The position numbers were made by a program, and so were the translations under genes. Positions 7,854 to 16,869 of a stretch of 24,773 nt of DNA are shown one piece after another. How positions within the stretch are numbered: position 1 is the first letter of the stretch; each line of letters opens with the position of its first letter. The stretch is from Bacillota bacterium (GTDB lineage: Bacteria > Bacillota > Limnochordia > Limnochordales > ZCTH02-B6), in NCBI GenBank assembly GCA_017578085.1, contig PKQR01000016.1, forward strand, positions 1 to 24,773, written 5' to 3'. A model generated the notes under the pieces. That model was not told where the DNA came from and did not search any database. It saw only the letters and a program-made list of their open reading frames with translations.

Positions 7854-8453
7854 TTACGGCTGCACCGGCGGCGCCACGTCTTCGGTGCGCCGCGGGACTT
7901 GGGCGAAGTTCATGCGCAGGAAGTGGACGAGACCCCAGATTTCCTCCTCGGACAATGATTGGCCGAAGGCGGGCATGCCGGTGGCGGCGACGCCGTTTTG
8001 GATGATGTAGAAGGTCGCGCCGGGTTCCATGTCGGCAAAGGCGGGGTGGGTGAAGTTCACCGGCGGGGGATTGAGGGTGCGGGCCACGGGCACGTTCGCG
8101 TCGCCGTTGGGACCGTGGCAGACCGAGCACTGGCTGCTGAAGATGCTCTGGGCCCGCGCCAGCACCGCCTCGGTCGGTTCCACGGGGTTGGGTCGTTCCC
8201 GCAGTTCGGGTGGAACCATTTCCCGCAGGCGCTGGAGTTGGGCCGCGGTGTCCACCGCACCGCCCGGCTGGTCAAACAAGTCTTCATCCAGTCCCGGCAC
8301 GTCGCCGGCGAAGTCCTGGCTGGGCGCGCCAGGGGGAATGAAAAACACGATCCAAAGGGTCAAGAGCGCCAGGACGGTGGCGAACGCAGCCCAGATGGGG
8401 CCTGGCAACAGGGGGCTTGGTTTGCGTCTGTCCGAATGCTGACCCTCTGCCAT
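7854..8453 (-). CDS. Membrane-anchored monoheme cytochrome c
   Basis: A 199-residue electron carrier with a short cytoplasmic start, one transmembrane helix (about residues 19-40, AAFATVLALLTLWIVFFI) and an outside class I cytochrome c domain. Heme attachment is CSVCH at 109-113 and the distal ligand is probably Met160 in TGMPAFGQ. The ATG at 8453 is chosen because GGAGG lies 10 nt upstream and it starts just before the helix; an open frame reaching further upstream has no ribosome site. A linker of about 60 residues rich in Pro and acidic residues separates anchor and heme domain. It is divergent from the ba3 oxidase genes and is likely the electron donor to their CuA site, or a link from a quinol-cytochrome c reductase. 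No clear terminator separates it from the liv promoter downstream. Confidence 0.88.
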   Translation of the reverse strand: MAEGQHSDRRKPSPLLPGPIWAAFATVLALLTLWIVFFIPPGAPSQDFAGDVPGLDEDLFDQPGGAVDTAAQLQRLREMVPPELRERPNPVEPTEAVLARAQSIFSSQCSVCHGPNGDANVPVARTLNPPPVNFTHPAFADMEPGATFYIIQNGVAATGMPAFGQSLSEEEIWGLVHFLRMNFAQVPRRTEDVAPPVQP

Positions 8454-8664
8454 CGCTTTGCCTCCAAACCTATGGGCCGTTTGTGGCGTTGCAGGCAACC
8501 CAATACGGCGTTGCGGGCGCGGGTTTCCATTCAGGTCGATACGATGCCCCGGGCCGGCGGGTCTTATACTCAAGGCCTCGGGCGCATAAACGGGAACCCG
8601 TCGGCGCACCGTAGGTTCCAGGGTATGCCATCCTTGGTCCCGGGAGCAGAGGTGGGATCCGGAC

Positions 8665-8862
8665 ATGCAAGACGCGCAAGCCGCCCGCCGGCCCGACGGC
8701 GTGGAGGAGCGGGACACAGGCGGCCCGACTGAGGCCGGGCGGGTACGGACACCGCAGGGAACGATGGTGATCGTCCTCATCTACGCCGCGGCCACGATCC
8801 TGTTGTGGAGCTACGTGTACTACCACATGCTGCGCTACGGTGGTGGGCTCGTTGGACATTGA
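8665..8862 (+). CDS. ba3-type cytochrome c oxidase subunit IIa (small one-helix subunit)
   Basis: A 65-residue protein with a polar start of about 32 residues and one transmembrane helix, MVIVLIYAAATILLWSYVYYHML. Its size, single helix and place directly before subunit II match subunit IIa of ba3 oxidases, which fills the position of the first helix of a normal subunit II. The ATG at 8665 follows AGGTGG. Its last 23 bp overlap the subunit II frame, so the two are probably translationally coupled. Identification rests mostly on context, because such small subunits have little conserved sequence. The 211 bp upstream (8454-8664) hold both divergent start regions; a weak TATACT at 8565-8570 has no good -35, so no promoter is called. 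Confidence 0.75.
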   Translation: MQDAQAARRPDGVEERDTGGPTEAGRVRTPQGTMVIVLIYAAATILLWSYVYYHMLRYGGGLVGH

Positions 8863-9346
8863 CCGCTACGAGCGGCTGTGGATCTTCTTGAGCGCGGCGG
8901 TGCTCATCGGCCTGATGCTGGCCTTGACGTACAGCATCTACGGCCTGGACATCCGCCTCATCGGCGACGCCGGGCAGGTGGACCCGGCGACGGTGACCCA
9001 GCGGCCGCCCTTCAACCAGCCGGGCGTGTATGAGGAGGGCCCCGGGCGCTACCGGGTCGTGATGGTGGCCCGGGCGTGGTCGTTCCAGCCGGCGGAGGTG
9101 CGGGTGCCGGCCGGGGCGGACGTGACGTTCCAGGTGACCAGCCTGGACGTCATCCACGGTTTTCGCGTCCCGTACACGACCATCAACCAGATGATCGTGC
9201 CGGGCCAGGTGTCCGAAATCCGTTACCGTTTCATCGAGCCCGGGGAGCACAGCTTGTTTTGCCACGAGTACTGCGGCGTCGGCCACCACGTGATGGAAGG
9301 GAGAATTATCGTTGAACCCGCAGCTACACCCGCAACCGCCGACTGA
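8840..9346 (+). CDS. ba3-type cytochrome c oxidase subunit II (CuA subunit)
   Basis: Subunit II accepts electrons from cytochrome c at the dinuclear CuA centre on the outer face of the membrane. The 168-residue protein has one N-terminal helix (about 13-34) and a cupredoxin domain. The CuA ligands are all present: His106, Cys141, Glu143 (backbone), Cys145, His149 and Met152, in CHEYCGVGHHVM, with the same spacing as the Thermus ba3 subunit. Having one helix rather than two fits the ba3 class. The start is uncertain: GTG 8840, GTG 8843 or TTG 8852 are in frame and none has a strong ribosome site, consistent with coupling to the overlapping IIa gene. The end overlaps subunit I by 35 bp. Confidence 0.92.
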   Translation: MVGSLDIDRYERLWIFLSAAVLIGLMLALTYSIYGLDIRLIGDAGQVDPATVTQRPPFNQPGVYEEGPGRYRVVMVARAWSFQPAEVRVPAGADVTFQVTSLDVIHGFRVPYTTINQMIVPGQVSEIRYRFIEPGEHSLFCHEYCGVGHHVMEGRIIVEPAATPATAD

Positions 9347-11009
9347 CGACGCGCCTGCCCGCGACCTGAGCGAGCTGTACCGGGCCGACAGCCTGCACAT
9401 CCGGTGCTTCATCTACATCAGCTTCGTGCTCTTGGCCCTCGGGGGCGTGTTCGGCACCTTGCAGGCCTTGGACAAGATGCAGGTGGACTTGTACCGGTTT
9501 CTGCCGGGCAATCTCCAGCTGTACTACATGGGCCTGACCGCCCACGGGGTCGTGCTGGCGCTGTTGTTTACGGGGACATTCATCATCGGCTTCCTGTCGC
9601 TGGCTGTCGTCCACGGGTTGCGCCGGCCGCTGGCGGATCGGGGCCTCGCATGGGCGACGCTGGCGGTGGCGGTCACGGGCACCGTGGCCCTGCTGATCAC
9701 CATCTTCCGCAACCAGGCGACCGTGCTGTTCACGTTTTACGCCCCGCTCAAGGCGCACCCGGGGTTTTACGCGGGCCTGGTGCTGGTGGCGCTGGCCACG
9801 TGGATGGCCGCCCTCAATGCGTGGCTCACGTGGCGGGCCTGGAAACGGGAGCACCCGCGGGAGCGCACGCCGCTGATGGCTTTGGCTGCCCTGTGCACCT
9901 GGGCGATGTGGTTCTTGGCGTCACTTGGGCTCGCGGTGGCGCTGCTGGTGTATCTCTTGCCGTGGTCGCTGGGCGACAAGGCACAGGTCAATCATCTGCT
10001 GACCCGGGCCCTGTTTTGGTTCACCGGTCACCCGCTGGTCTATTTTTGGCTGCTGCCGGCGTACCTCTCCTGGTACACCATGCTGCCGGCCCAGGTCGGG
10101 GGGCGCCTGTTCAGCGAATCGCTGGCGCGGCTTGTGTTCCTGCTTTTCGTGGTGCTGGCCACCCCGACGGGCCTGCACCATATGTTCGTCGACCCGGGCG
10201 TGGCGCATCGTTTCAAGGTGCTGCACGGCATCATGACTTACGCGGTCATCTTCCCGAGCCTGGTGACGGCGTTCACCGTGGTGGCGTCCGTCGAAGAAGG
10301 CGCCCGGCGCCGCGGCGGGCGGGGGTACATCATGTGGCTCTTGGCCTTGCCGTGGCTCTCCAACCCCTCTGTTGCCGGGCAGCTTTTGGCCATGCTCATC
10401 TTCGCGACCGGCGGCATCACGGGCCTCATCAATTCGTCCCTCAACATGAATCTCATCGTCCACAACACCTTGTGGGTCGTGGGCCACCTGCACACCCAGG
10501 TCGCCGGGGCGGTGACCTTGACGTTTATGGCTGTCAGCTACTGGTTGGTGCCGCTCTTGTCAGGCCGCGAGCTGTGGGGGAGAAAGTGGGCCGTGTTCCA
10601 GGTGTGGAGCTGGTTCTTCGGCATCGCGATCATGGCCCGCGGCATGCACTGGATGGGGCTGGCCAGCGCCCCCCGGCGCACGTTCCTGACCTACGCCCCG
10701 TACGCGGAGCGCTTCGGCGAATGGCACTGGGGCGGGGTGTTGACCGCGGCAGGCGGCGTCATCATGTTCGTCTCCGGCGGCGTGTTTCTCTTCATCATGC
10801 TGCGGACCATCTTCGGCCGCCGGCTGGCGGAACCCGTCACGGTGCCCGAAGCGCAGCCTCTCATGGAACCCGGGCCCATGCCCAGGTGGCTGGACCGCAT
10901 TTCGCCCTGGTTTGCCCTGGGGCTTGCGCTGTCGACGGCGGCGTGGCTGCCTTCGTTGTGGCGCATGGCGGCCGAGTACCCGACCATGCCCGGCTTCCGG
11001 CTGTGGTAG
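9312..11009 (+). CDS. ba3-type heme-copper oxidase subunit I
   Basis: Catalytic subunit of the terminal oxidase; it reduces oxygen to water at a heme-CuB site and pumps protons. The 565-residue protein has about 13 helices. Metal ligands are visible: His78 (GLTAHG) and His394 for the low-spin heme, His392 for the high-spin heme (VVGHLHTQVAGA), and CuB ligands His240, His289 and His290 (TGHPLVYF, PTGLHHMF), with the His240-Tyr244 cross-link pair. The spacing and the lack of the A-family D-channel motif place it in the B (ba3) family, which works at low oxygen and high temperature. The TTG start at 9312 follows GGAAGGGAG and overlaps subunit II. No subunit III gene is present, as expected for this class. 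A terminator follows at 11038. Confidence 0.93.
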   Translation: MNPQLHPQPPTDDAPARDLSELYRADSLHIRCFIYISFVLLALGGVFGTLQALDKMQVDLYRFLPGNLQLYYMGLTAHGVVLALLFTGTFIIGFLSLAVVHGLRRPLADRGLAWATLAVAVTGTVALLITIFRNQATVLFTFYAPLKAHPGFYAGLVLVALATWMAALNAWLTWRAWKREHPRERTPLMALAALCTWAMWFLASLGLAVALLVYLLPWSLGDKAQVNHLLTRALFWFTGHPLVYFWLLPAYLSWYTMLPAQVGGRLFSESLARLVFLLFVVLATPTGLHHMFVDPGVAHRFKVLHGIMTYAVIFPSLVTAFTVVASVEEGARRRGGRGYIMWLLALPWLSNPSVAGQLLAMLIFATGGITGLINSSLNMNLIVHNTLWVVGHLHTQVAGAVTLTFMAVSYWLVPLLSGRELWGRKWAVFQVWSWFFGIAIMARGMHWMGLASAPRRTFLTYAPYAERFGEWHWGGVLTAAGGVIMFVSGGVFLFIMLRTIFGRRLAEPVTVPEAQPLMEPGPMPRWLDRISPWFALGLALSTAAWLPSLWRMAAEYPTMPGFRLW

Positions 11010-11037
11010 CGGGGAAACCGCTATTGGCGCAGGACTG

Positions 11038-11066
11038 CGGCCGCCCGCCAGGGCGGCCGTTTTTGT
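11038..11066 (+). terminator. Rho-independent terminator after the oxidase operon
   Basis: A 9-bp stem, CGGCCGCCC (11038-11046) and GGGCGGCCG (11051-11059), with loop GCCA is followed by TTTTTGTT. It lies 28 bp after the subunit I stop and should end the oxidase transcript, so the small gene downstream probably has its own start or depends on readthrough. Confidence 0.85.
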
Positions 11067-11102
11067 TCGCGGGCGCGTGGGTGGGCCAGGAATCGCGTCC
11101 CC

Positions 11103-11158
11103 GTGAGGCGAAACAGAGTGCCCGGAGGGAAGCCTCGCAAGGGTTCCGGGCACGGAGG
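11103..11158 (+). ncRNA. Predicted H-type pseudoknot leader next to a Shine-Dalgarno
   Basis: Two interleaved stems are visible: GTGAGGC (11103-11109) with GCCTCGC (11132-11138), 7 pairs including one G-U, and GTGCCCGGA (11118-11126) with TCCGGGCAC (11145-11153), 9 perfect pairs. The order A-B-A'-B' is that of an H-type pseudoknot with loops of 8, 5 and 6 nt, lengths that are sterically reasonable. The second stem ends directly against GGAGG (11154-11158), the only good ribosome site for the membrane protein at 11172. It resembles the layout of small translational riboswitches, but matches no class I can name. Confidence 0.5.
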
Positions 11159-11171
11159 AACGGGCGCAAAG

Positions 11172-11546
11172 ATGACAACCGCGCTGCAGCTCAAGGACTG
11201 GATCACCGTGTGGCTTGTGGCCGGCAATGCGCTGCTGGCGTTGTGGTCGCTCTTCCTTTATTGGCGCCAGCGGGCGCCCGGCCCGCTGTTTTTCCACGCA
11301 CTCGTCTTCTTCCAACTGCTCATCGGCGCCCAGGTGGCGCTGGGCATCTTTCTCTTCGCGGCGGGATTGCCGCCCAGCTCGGGGCACCTCATGTACGGCG
11401 TGCTCAATGCGGTGCTGGCCGCGGGCCGCGTGCTCGGGCACGCGCGCCTCGTCGGTTCAGGTGCCCAGGGCATGCTCTGGCACGGGTTGCTGTCCCTCTT
11501 GGCCATCGCCCTGGTCGCCCGGTCGCTGGTGACCGCCGCCTCCTAA
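11172..11546 (+). CDS. Small four-helix membrane protein, function unknown
   Basis: A 124-residue, very hydrophobic protein with four likely transmembrane helices at roughly 9-33, 42-67, 74-93 and 99-119, and few charged residues. I do not recognise the family. His residues occur in or near helices (FFHALVFFQ, SGHLMYG, LGHARL, LWHGLL), which would allow heme or metal binding, but this is only a possibility. The ATG at 11172 is preceded by GGAGG at a rather long 13-nt distance. The frame stays open upstream to a GTG at 11103, but that stretch forms a pseudoknot instead of convincing protein. Its place after the ba3 oxidase genes suggests a respiratory or membrane role, although a terminator separates it from them. 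Confidence 0.6.
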   Translation: MTTALQLKDWITVWLVAGNALLALWSLFLYWRQRAPGPLFFHALVFFQLLIGAQVALGIFLFAAGLPPSSGHLMYGVLNAVLAAGRVLGHARLVGSGAQGMLWHGLLSLLAIALVARSLVTAAS

Positions 11547-11631
11547 ACCGGTGTTCCTCAACCGGTGTTGAAAGGCCAACCGGATACCCGCCGGACCGGC
11601 GGGGGAAGGACTGTCCGGAGACGGCAATACG

Positions 11632-11688
11632 AAAGCCGGCCTCCCGGCGCGAGCGCAACGCTCGCCTGGAAGAGCCGGCTTTTGGTTT
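11632..11688. terminator. Bidirectional terminator between convergent genes
   Basis: AAAGCCGGC (11632-11640) pairs with GCCGGCTTT (11674-11682). Within it GCGAGCG (11649-11655) pairs with CGCTCGC (11659-11665) around CAA. The plus strand continues TTTTGGTTT; the minus strand ends GCCGGCTTTCGTATT. It lies between the convergent membrane-protein gene (plus) and lpdA (minus) and can end both transcripts. The preceding 11547-11631 is GC-rich and repetitive (ACCGGTGTT twice) with no reading frame of note. Confidence 0.65.
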
Positions 11689-11725
11689 CCCGGAGATGGT
11701 CCGGCGCTCCAGCTCGGCGCTCCGG

Positions 11726-13135
<1,410 letters not shown>

Positions 13136-13154
13136 CCTTCCTCCTCAAACTTGC

Positions 13155-13177
13155 GGCGGGCAGGTGGGCTGCCCGCC
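13155..13177 (-). promoter_or_regulatory. Intercistronic hairpin between pdhC and lpdA
   Basis: A perfect 9-bp stem, GGCGGGCAG at 13155-13163 with its complement at 13169-13177 and a 5-nt loop, lies in the 60-bp gap. No T-run follows in the direction of transcription, so it is not a simple terminator. It may protect the upstream mRNA or lower lpdA expression relative to the other subunits. Confidence 0.5.
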
Positions 13178-13195
13178 CGGTGCGTCGTCCGCATC

Positions 13196-14572
13196 CTAAA
13201 TGAGCAAGCGCAGCGGGTTTTCCAGGATCGCCTTGAGGTCCTGGAGGAACAGCGCCACCTGAGCCCCGTCGGTCACCCGGTGGTCGGCCGAGACGGTGAC
13301 CCGCATGACCCGGCCGATGGCCAGCTGGCCGTTGCGAACCACGGGCTGCTCCGTCACGGCGCCGACCGCCAGGATCGCCCCTTGCGGCGGGTTGATGATG
13401 GCGGCGAACTCCTCGACGCCAAACATCCCCAGGTTGCTGACGGTGAAGGTGCCGCCCTGGTAGTGCTCGGGCTTAAGCCGCCCGGCCCGGGCAGCTTCCG
13501 CCAGCTCCCGCGCCTCGCGGGCGATCTCCACCAGCGACTTGGCGTGGCAGTCCCGGATGACAGGCGTGATGAGCCCGTCATCCAGCGCGACGGCCATGGC
13601 CAAATGCACCGCCCCATGGACGCGGATCGCGTCGCCTTCCAAGGAAGCGTTGAGCCGCGGGTGGCGCGTTAGCGCGATGGCGGTCGCCTTGAGGACAAGG
13701 TCATTGACGGAGATCGGCGGCACGTCGGGCAGCTGCTTGAGCTGCTCCCGCAGCTCCATGGCCCGGTCCATCTCGATGGCCATGGTGACGTAGAAGTGGG
13801 GTGCCTGCTGCTTGCTCTCGACCATGCGCCGGGCGATGGTCTGGCGCATGCGGGACATGGGCACCACAGAATCTGCCCGCGGCGCCGCCGTTGCCGCAGC
13901 GGCCGGGGCGGGCGCGGCAGGCACGGCGGGGGCAGCGGGAGCAGCCGGAGCGGCAGGAGCGGCGGGAGCTCCAGGGGCAGCGCCTCTGAGCGCCGCGACC
14001 GCCGCCAGGACATCCTGCTTCACGATTCGTCCGCCGGGGCCGCTGCCGGTGATTTCCTGCAGGTTGATCCCGTACTCCGACGCCAGCCGCCTGGCCAGCG
14101 GAGAGGCCTTCAGGCGCCGGGCGCCGTGTTGCACCGACGGTGGCGCCACGGCCGCCGGGGCCGTTGGCCCACCAGGCCAGGTACCGGTTGCCGCCGCGAC
14201 CGCCGCAGAGGGGCCGGCCGCAGGCGCCGCCGGCTCGGGCGCTCCCGGCGCGGGCACCGGCTGGGCGGACGGCGGGGCAGGGGACTGGGCCGCCTGGCTT
14301 GCGGGCCCGGCGTCGGTTTCACCCGTGCCCTCCTCGTCCCCCGTGTCGATGATCGCGATGGGCGTGCCGACGGGCACCGTCGTCCCCTCGGACACCAACA
14401 GTTCTTTTACGACGCCGGTGTGGAACGACTCGATCTCCACGACCGCCTTGTCGGTTTCCACCTCGGCGATAGCTTCGCCGCGCTGCACCTGGTCGCCGGG
14501 CTGTTTGAGCCAGCGCACCAGGGTGCCTTCCTGCATGTCAAACCCCATCTGGGGCATGGTCAGCTTGGCCAC
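13196..14572 (-). CDS. pdhC: Dihydrolipoamide acetyltransferase (E2)
   Basis: Core of the pyruvate dehydrogenase complex; it carries the acyl group on a lipoyl arm and passes it to CoA. The 458 residues hold one lipoyl domain (about 1-78, lipoyl Lys42 in VETDKAVVEIES), an Ala/Pro linker, a peripheral subunit-binding domain (about 154-188, ASPLARRLASEYGINLQEITGSGPGGRIVKQDV in register), a second Ala/Pro linker with APAAPAAPA repeats, and the catalytic domain ending with SADHRVTDGAQ, where His431 and Asp435 are the active-site residues. The GTG start at 14572 follows GGGAGGG. It begins 27 bp after pdhB. A single lipoyl domain is common in Bacillota. The acyl substrate is inferred from the E1 subunits. 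Confidence 0.93.
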   Translation of the reverse strand: MAKLTMPQMGFDMQEGTLVRWLKQPGDQVQRGEAIAEVETDKAVVEIESFHTGVVKELLVSEGTTVPVGTPIAIIDTGDEEGTGETDAGPASQAAQSPAPPSAQPVPAPGAPEPAAPAAGPSAAVAAATGTWPGGPTAPAAVAPPSVQHGARRLKASPLARRLASEYGINLQEITGSGPGGRIVKQDVLAAVAALRGAAPGAPAAPAAPAAPAAPAVPAAPAPAAAATAAPRADSVVPMSRMRQTIARRMVESKQQAPHFYVTMAIEMDRAMELREQLKQLPDVPPISVNDLVLKATAIALTRHPRLNASLEGDAIRVHGAVHLAMAVALDDGLITPVIRDCHAKSLVEIAREARELAEAARAGRLKPEHYQGGTFTVSNLGMFGVEEFAAIINPPQGAILAVGAVTEQPVVRNGQLAIGRVMRVTVSADHRVTDGAQVALFLQDLKAILENPLRLLI

Positions 14573-14599
14573 AAACGTCCCTCCCTGGCGAGCCGTTGA

Positions 14600-15607
14600 T
14601 CAGCCGGCCGCGACCGGCGCACCGACGCGGATGTTGAGCACCTCCAGGCACGCCTCCACGATCTGCCGGCTGCCGGGAAACGCCAGCTTTTCCAAGTTCG
14701 CAGCGTAAGGCGTCGGCACCTCCAGCTGGCTGACCCGCAGCACGGGCGCGTCCAAATCGTCGAAGGCCTCCTCCTGGATGCGAGCCGCCACTTCGGCGCC
14801 GATGCCAAAGCTGCGCCAGTCTTCGGTCACCACCACGACCCGGTTGGTGCGGGCCACCGAGTCCAGCACCGGACCCATGTCCAAAGGCCGCAAGGTCCGC
14901 AGGTCGACGACTTCCGCCTCAATGCCCTGTTTCGCCAGTTCCTCGGCGGCGATGAGGGCTTCCCGCACCATGCGGGAGTAGGCCACGATGGTCACGTCGC
15001 GGCCCCGCCGCTTGATGTCGGAGACGCCGATGGGCACCACGTAGTCCTCCTCAGGTACGGGGCCACGGGTGCTGTAGAGCAGGCTGTGCTCGATGAAGAT
15101 CACTGGGTCGTCGTCCCGGATGGCCGCCTTAAGCAGGCCCTTGGCGTCATAGGGCGTCGCGGGGGCCACCACCTTGAGCCCGGGGATGTGGGCGAAAAGC
15201 ACCTCGAGGTTTTGCGAGTGGGTGGCCGCCAGCCGCCGGCCGCCGCCTACGGTCCGGATGACGATGGGGCAGCGGAACTGGCCGCCGAACATGTAGTGGA
15301 TCTTGGCCGCGTTGTTGATGATCTGGTCGATCGCGACCAACGTGAAGTTGATGGTCATGATCTCGGCCACGGGCCGCAGGCCGTCCATGGCGGCCCCGAC
15401 GGCCGCCCCGATGATGGCCGTCTCCGAGATGGGCGTATCCTTGACCCGCTTCTCGCCGAACTCTTCCAACAGGCCCTTCGTGACGGCGTAGGACCCGCCG
15501 TAGGCGCCGATGTCCTCGCCCAACAGGAAGACGCGCTCATCGCGCAGCATCTCTTCCCGCAGCGCTTGCCGCAGGGCTTCTCGATATGTGATGTCCGCCA
15601 CGGTCAC
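14600..15607 (-). CDS. pdhB: Pyruvate dehydrogenase E1 component, beta subunit
   Basis: The beta chain of the thiamine-diphosphate enzyme that decarboxylates the 2-oxoacid. The 335-residue protein starts ITYREALRQALREEMLRDERVFLLGEDIGAYGGSYAVTKGL, with the Glu that activates thiamine near LGED, and contains DTPISETAIIGAAVGAAMDGLRPVAEIM and the C-terminal ligand-binding region SFGIGAEVAARIQEEAFDDLDAPVLRV. The GTG at 15607 follows AGGAGGT. Sequence style fits pyruvate E1 of the alpha2beta2 class; acetoin or branched-chain 2-oxoacid dehydrogenases are close relatives and cannot be fully excluded. It lies 39 bp after pdhA. Confidence 0.9.
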   Translation of the reverse strand: MTVADITYREALRQALREEMLRDERVFLLGEDIGAYGGSYAVTKGLLEEFGEKRVKDTPISETAIIGAAVGAAMDGLRPVAEIMTINFTLVAIDQIINNAAKIHYMFGGQFRCPIVIRTVGGGRRLAATHSQNLEVLFAHIPGLKVVAPATPYDAKGLLKAAIRDDDPVIFIEHSLLYSTRGPVPEEDYVVPIGVSDIKRRGRDVTIVAYSRMVREALIAAEELAKQGIEAEVVDLRTLRPLDMGPVLDSVARTNRVVVVTEDWRSFGIGAEVAARIQEEAFDDLDAPVLRVSQLEVPTPYAANLEKLAFPGSRQIVEACLEVLNIRVGAPVAAG

Positions 15608-15646
15608 CGTACCTCCTTGTCGTGATTCCCGCGCCGCGAGACCCGA

Positions 15647-16648
15647 TTAAGGATTGACATAGACGTAGTCAAAAAGGGTGTCGGGGTCGGGTTCCGGGCT
15701 TTCCTCGGCAAACCGCACCGCCGCGTCGACGGTGGCCTCGACGTCCTTTTCGACCGCGTCCAGGGTGGCTGCGTCCGCAACCCCTTGTTCTTCGAGGCGG
15801 CGGCGGAAAAGCACGATGGGATCGCGCGCCTTGTACCGCTCCACCTCTTCCTTGGAGCGGTAAAGCTCCGCGTCCGCCATGGAGTGGCCGCGGAAACGGT
15901 AGGTGACCAGTTCTACCAGGGACGGGCCTTCGCCCGCCCGGGCACGCTCGACCATCGCCCGGACCGCCGCCTCCACCGCCAGCACGTCGTTGCCGTCGAC
16001 GCGCTGGCCCGGCATGTTGTACGCGGCTGCCCGCTTGTACACTTCGGTCACGGCCGACGAGCGCTCGATAGCCGTGCCCATGCCGTATAGGTTGTTGGAA
16101 ACCACGAATACGACCGGCAGCTTCCAGAGGCCGGCCATGTTGAGGGCTTCGTGGAATGCGCCCGTATTGACGGCGCCGTCGCCGAAGATGCACAGCACCA
16201 CGCGGTCAAGGCCCCGGTACTGGTGTGCCAACGCCATGCCCACCGCCAAGGGGATGTGGCCGCCGACGATGGCGTAGCCGCCCCAAAAGTGGTGCTCGAG
16301 GCTGGCCAGGTGCATGGACCCGCCCCGGCCCCGGGCAACGCCGGTCGCCTTGCCAAACAGCTCCGCCATCACGGCGCCGGGGTCCATGCCGCGCGCCAGG
16401 GCATGGCCGTGGCTGCGGTAGTGGGTGAACACGTCGTCGTCGTCCCTCAGGGCCACGATGGTGCCCACGTTGGCCGCCTCCTCGCCGATGGCGAGGTGCA
16501 GGAACCCGCCGATCTTGCCCTGGGTGTAGGCTTCGGCGGCCCGCTCCTCGAAGCGGCGGATGAGATACATCTTGCGGTATAAATCAATGAGGTGGTCCTT
16601 ATCCTTCTGATGCGGCAGCAGGACGGCCTCCTGACGTTCGGTCGACAT
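15647..16648 (-). CDS. pdhA: Pyruvate dehydrogenase E1 component, alpha subunit
   Basis: The alpha chain binds thiamine diphosphate. The 333-residue protein has YRKMYLIRRFEERAAEAYTQGKIGGFLHLAIGEEA at the start, the substrate-region motif YRSHGHALARG, and the thiamine motif GDGAVNTGAFHEALNMAGLWKLPVVFVVSNN (about 156-186). It includes GRGGSMHL and RFRGHSMADAELYRSKEEV as in pyruvate and acetoin E1 alpha chains. The ATG at 16648 follows GAGGCGATAGG; an in-frame upstream ATG at 16702 overlaps the -10 box and is not used. First gene of the operon. The adjacent liv/isobutyryl-CoA mutase operon makes a branched-chain 2-oxoacid substrate conceivable, but the motifs favour pyruvate. Confidence 0.9.
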   Translation of the reverse strand: MSTERQEAVLLPHQKDKDHLIDLYRKMYLIRRFEERAAEAYTQGKIGGFLHLAIGEEAANVGTIVALRDDDDVFTHYRSHGHALARGMDPGAVMAELFGKATGVARGRGGSMHLASLEHHFWGGYAIVGGHIPLAVGMALAHQYRGLDRVVLCIFGDGAVNTGAFHEALNMAGLWKLPVVFVVSNNLYGMGTAIERSSAVTEVYKRAAAYNMPGQRVDGNDVLAVEAAVRAMVERARAGEGPSLVELVTYRFRGHSMADAELYRSKEEVERYKARDPIVLFRRRLEEQGVADAATLDAVEKDVEATVDAAVRFAEESPEPDPDTLFDYVYVNP

Positions 16649-16700
16649 CCTATCGCCTCGCTTTCCTAATCCGGGCGTATTCTCCAACGGGCGCATGGGC

Positions 16701-16706
16701 ATTATA
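16701..16706 (-). promoter_or_regulatory. Extended -10 promoter of the pdh operon
   Basis: On the minus strand TGG-TATAAT (hexamer at 16701-16706) is a perfect -10 with the extended TGn motif. The -35 region (TTTCCA, 16-bp spacing) is weak, as is common for extended -10 promoters. The transcript would start about 45 nt before pdhA. A second, poorer pair further upstream (TTGACC at 16758-16763 with CATTAA) is possible. Confidence 0.7.
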
Positions 16707-16784
16707 CCAGCCCCGTGCTCCGTGGAAACCCGGGTTAATGTATTTCTTTTCTCGGAGGGTCAACCCACACAACCTTCCACATGT

Positions 16785-16836
16785 AGGGACGTCTTCCCTT
16801 GCTGCATAGAATATGTCCCACAATTCGGACGTCCCT
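16785..16836. promoter_or_regulatory. Inverted repeat at the cysE promoter
   Basis: AGGGACGTC (16785-16793) and GACGTCCCT (16828-16836) are perfect 9-bp inverted arms with centres 43 bp apart. The right arm touches the -35 box of the cysE promoter; the left lies toward the divergent pdh promoter. It could be an operator used in addition to the T-box, but no regulator is encoded nearby. Confidence 0.4.
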
Positions 16837-16863
16837 TGACACCCGTCGGTCCTATGGTATAAT
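16836..16863 (+). promoter_or_regulatory. Sigma-A promoter of the cysE-cysS operon
   Basis: Perfect TTGACA (16836-16841) and TATAAT (16858-16863) with 16-bp spacing and an extended TGG before the -10. Transcription should begin near 16870, giving a leader of about 330 nt that forms the T-box. Confidence 0.92.
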
Positions 16864-16869
16864 GCCCCA

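Noticed and set aside
11547..11640. Possible cobalamin or c-di-GMP riboswitch between the convergent genes
   Set aside because: Fragments such as CCGGAGACGG look suggestive, but the conserved cores of these classes are absent and no gene follows in the proper orientation.
13900..13990. Ala/Pro repeat tract in pdhC as a DNA repeat of interest
   Set aside because: It is the flexible linker normal for E2 proteins.
16649..16702. A longer pdhA start at 16702
   Set aside because: The ATG would overlap the TATAAT box at 16701-16706, upstream of the expected transcription start.
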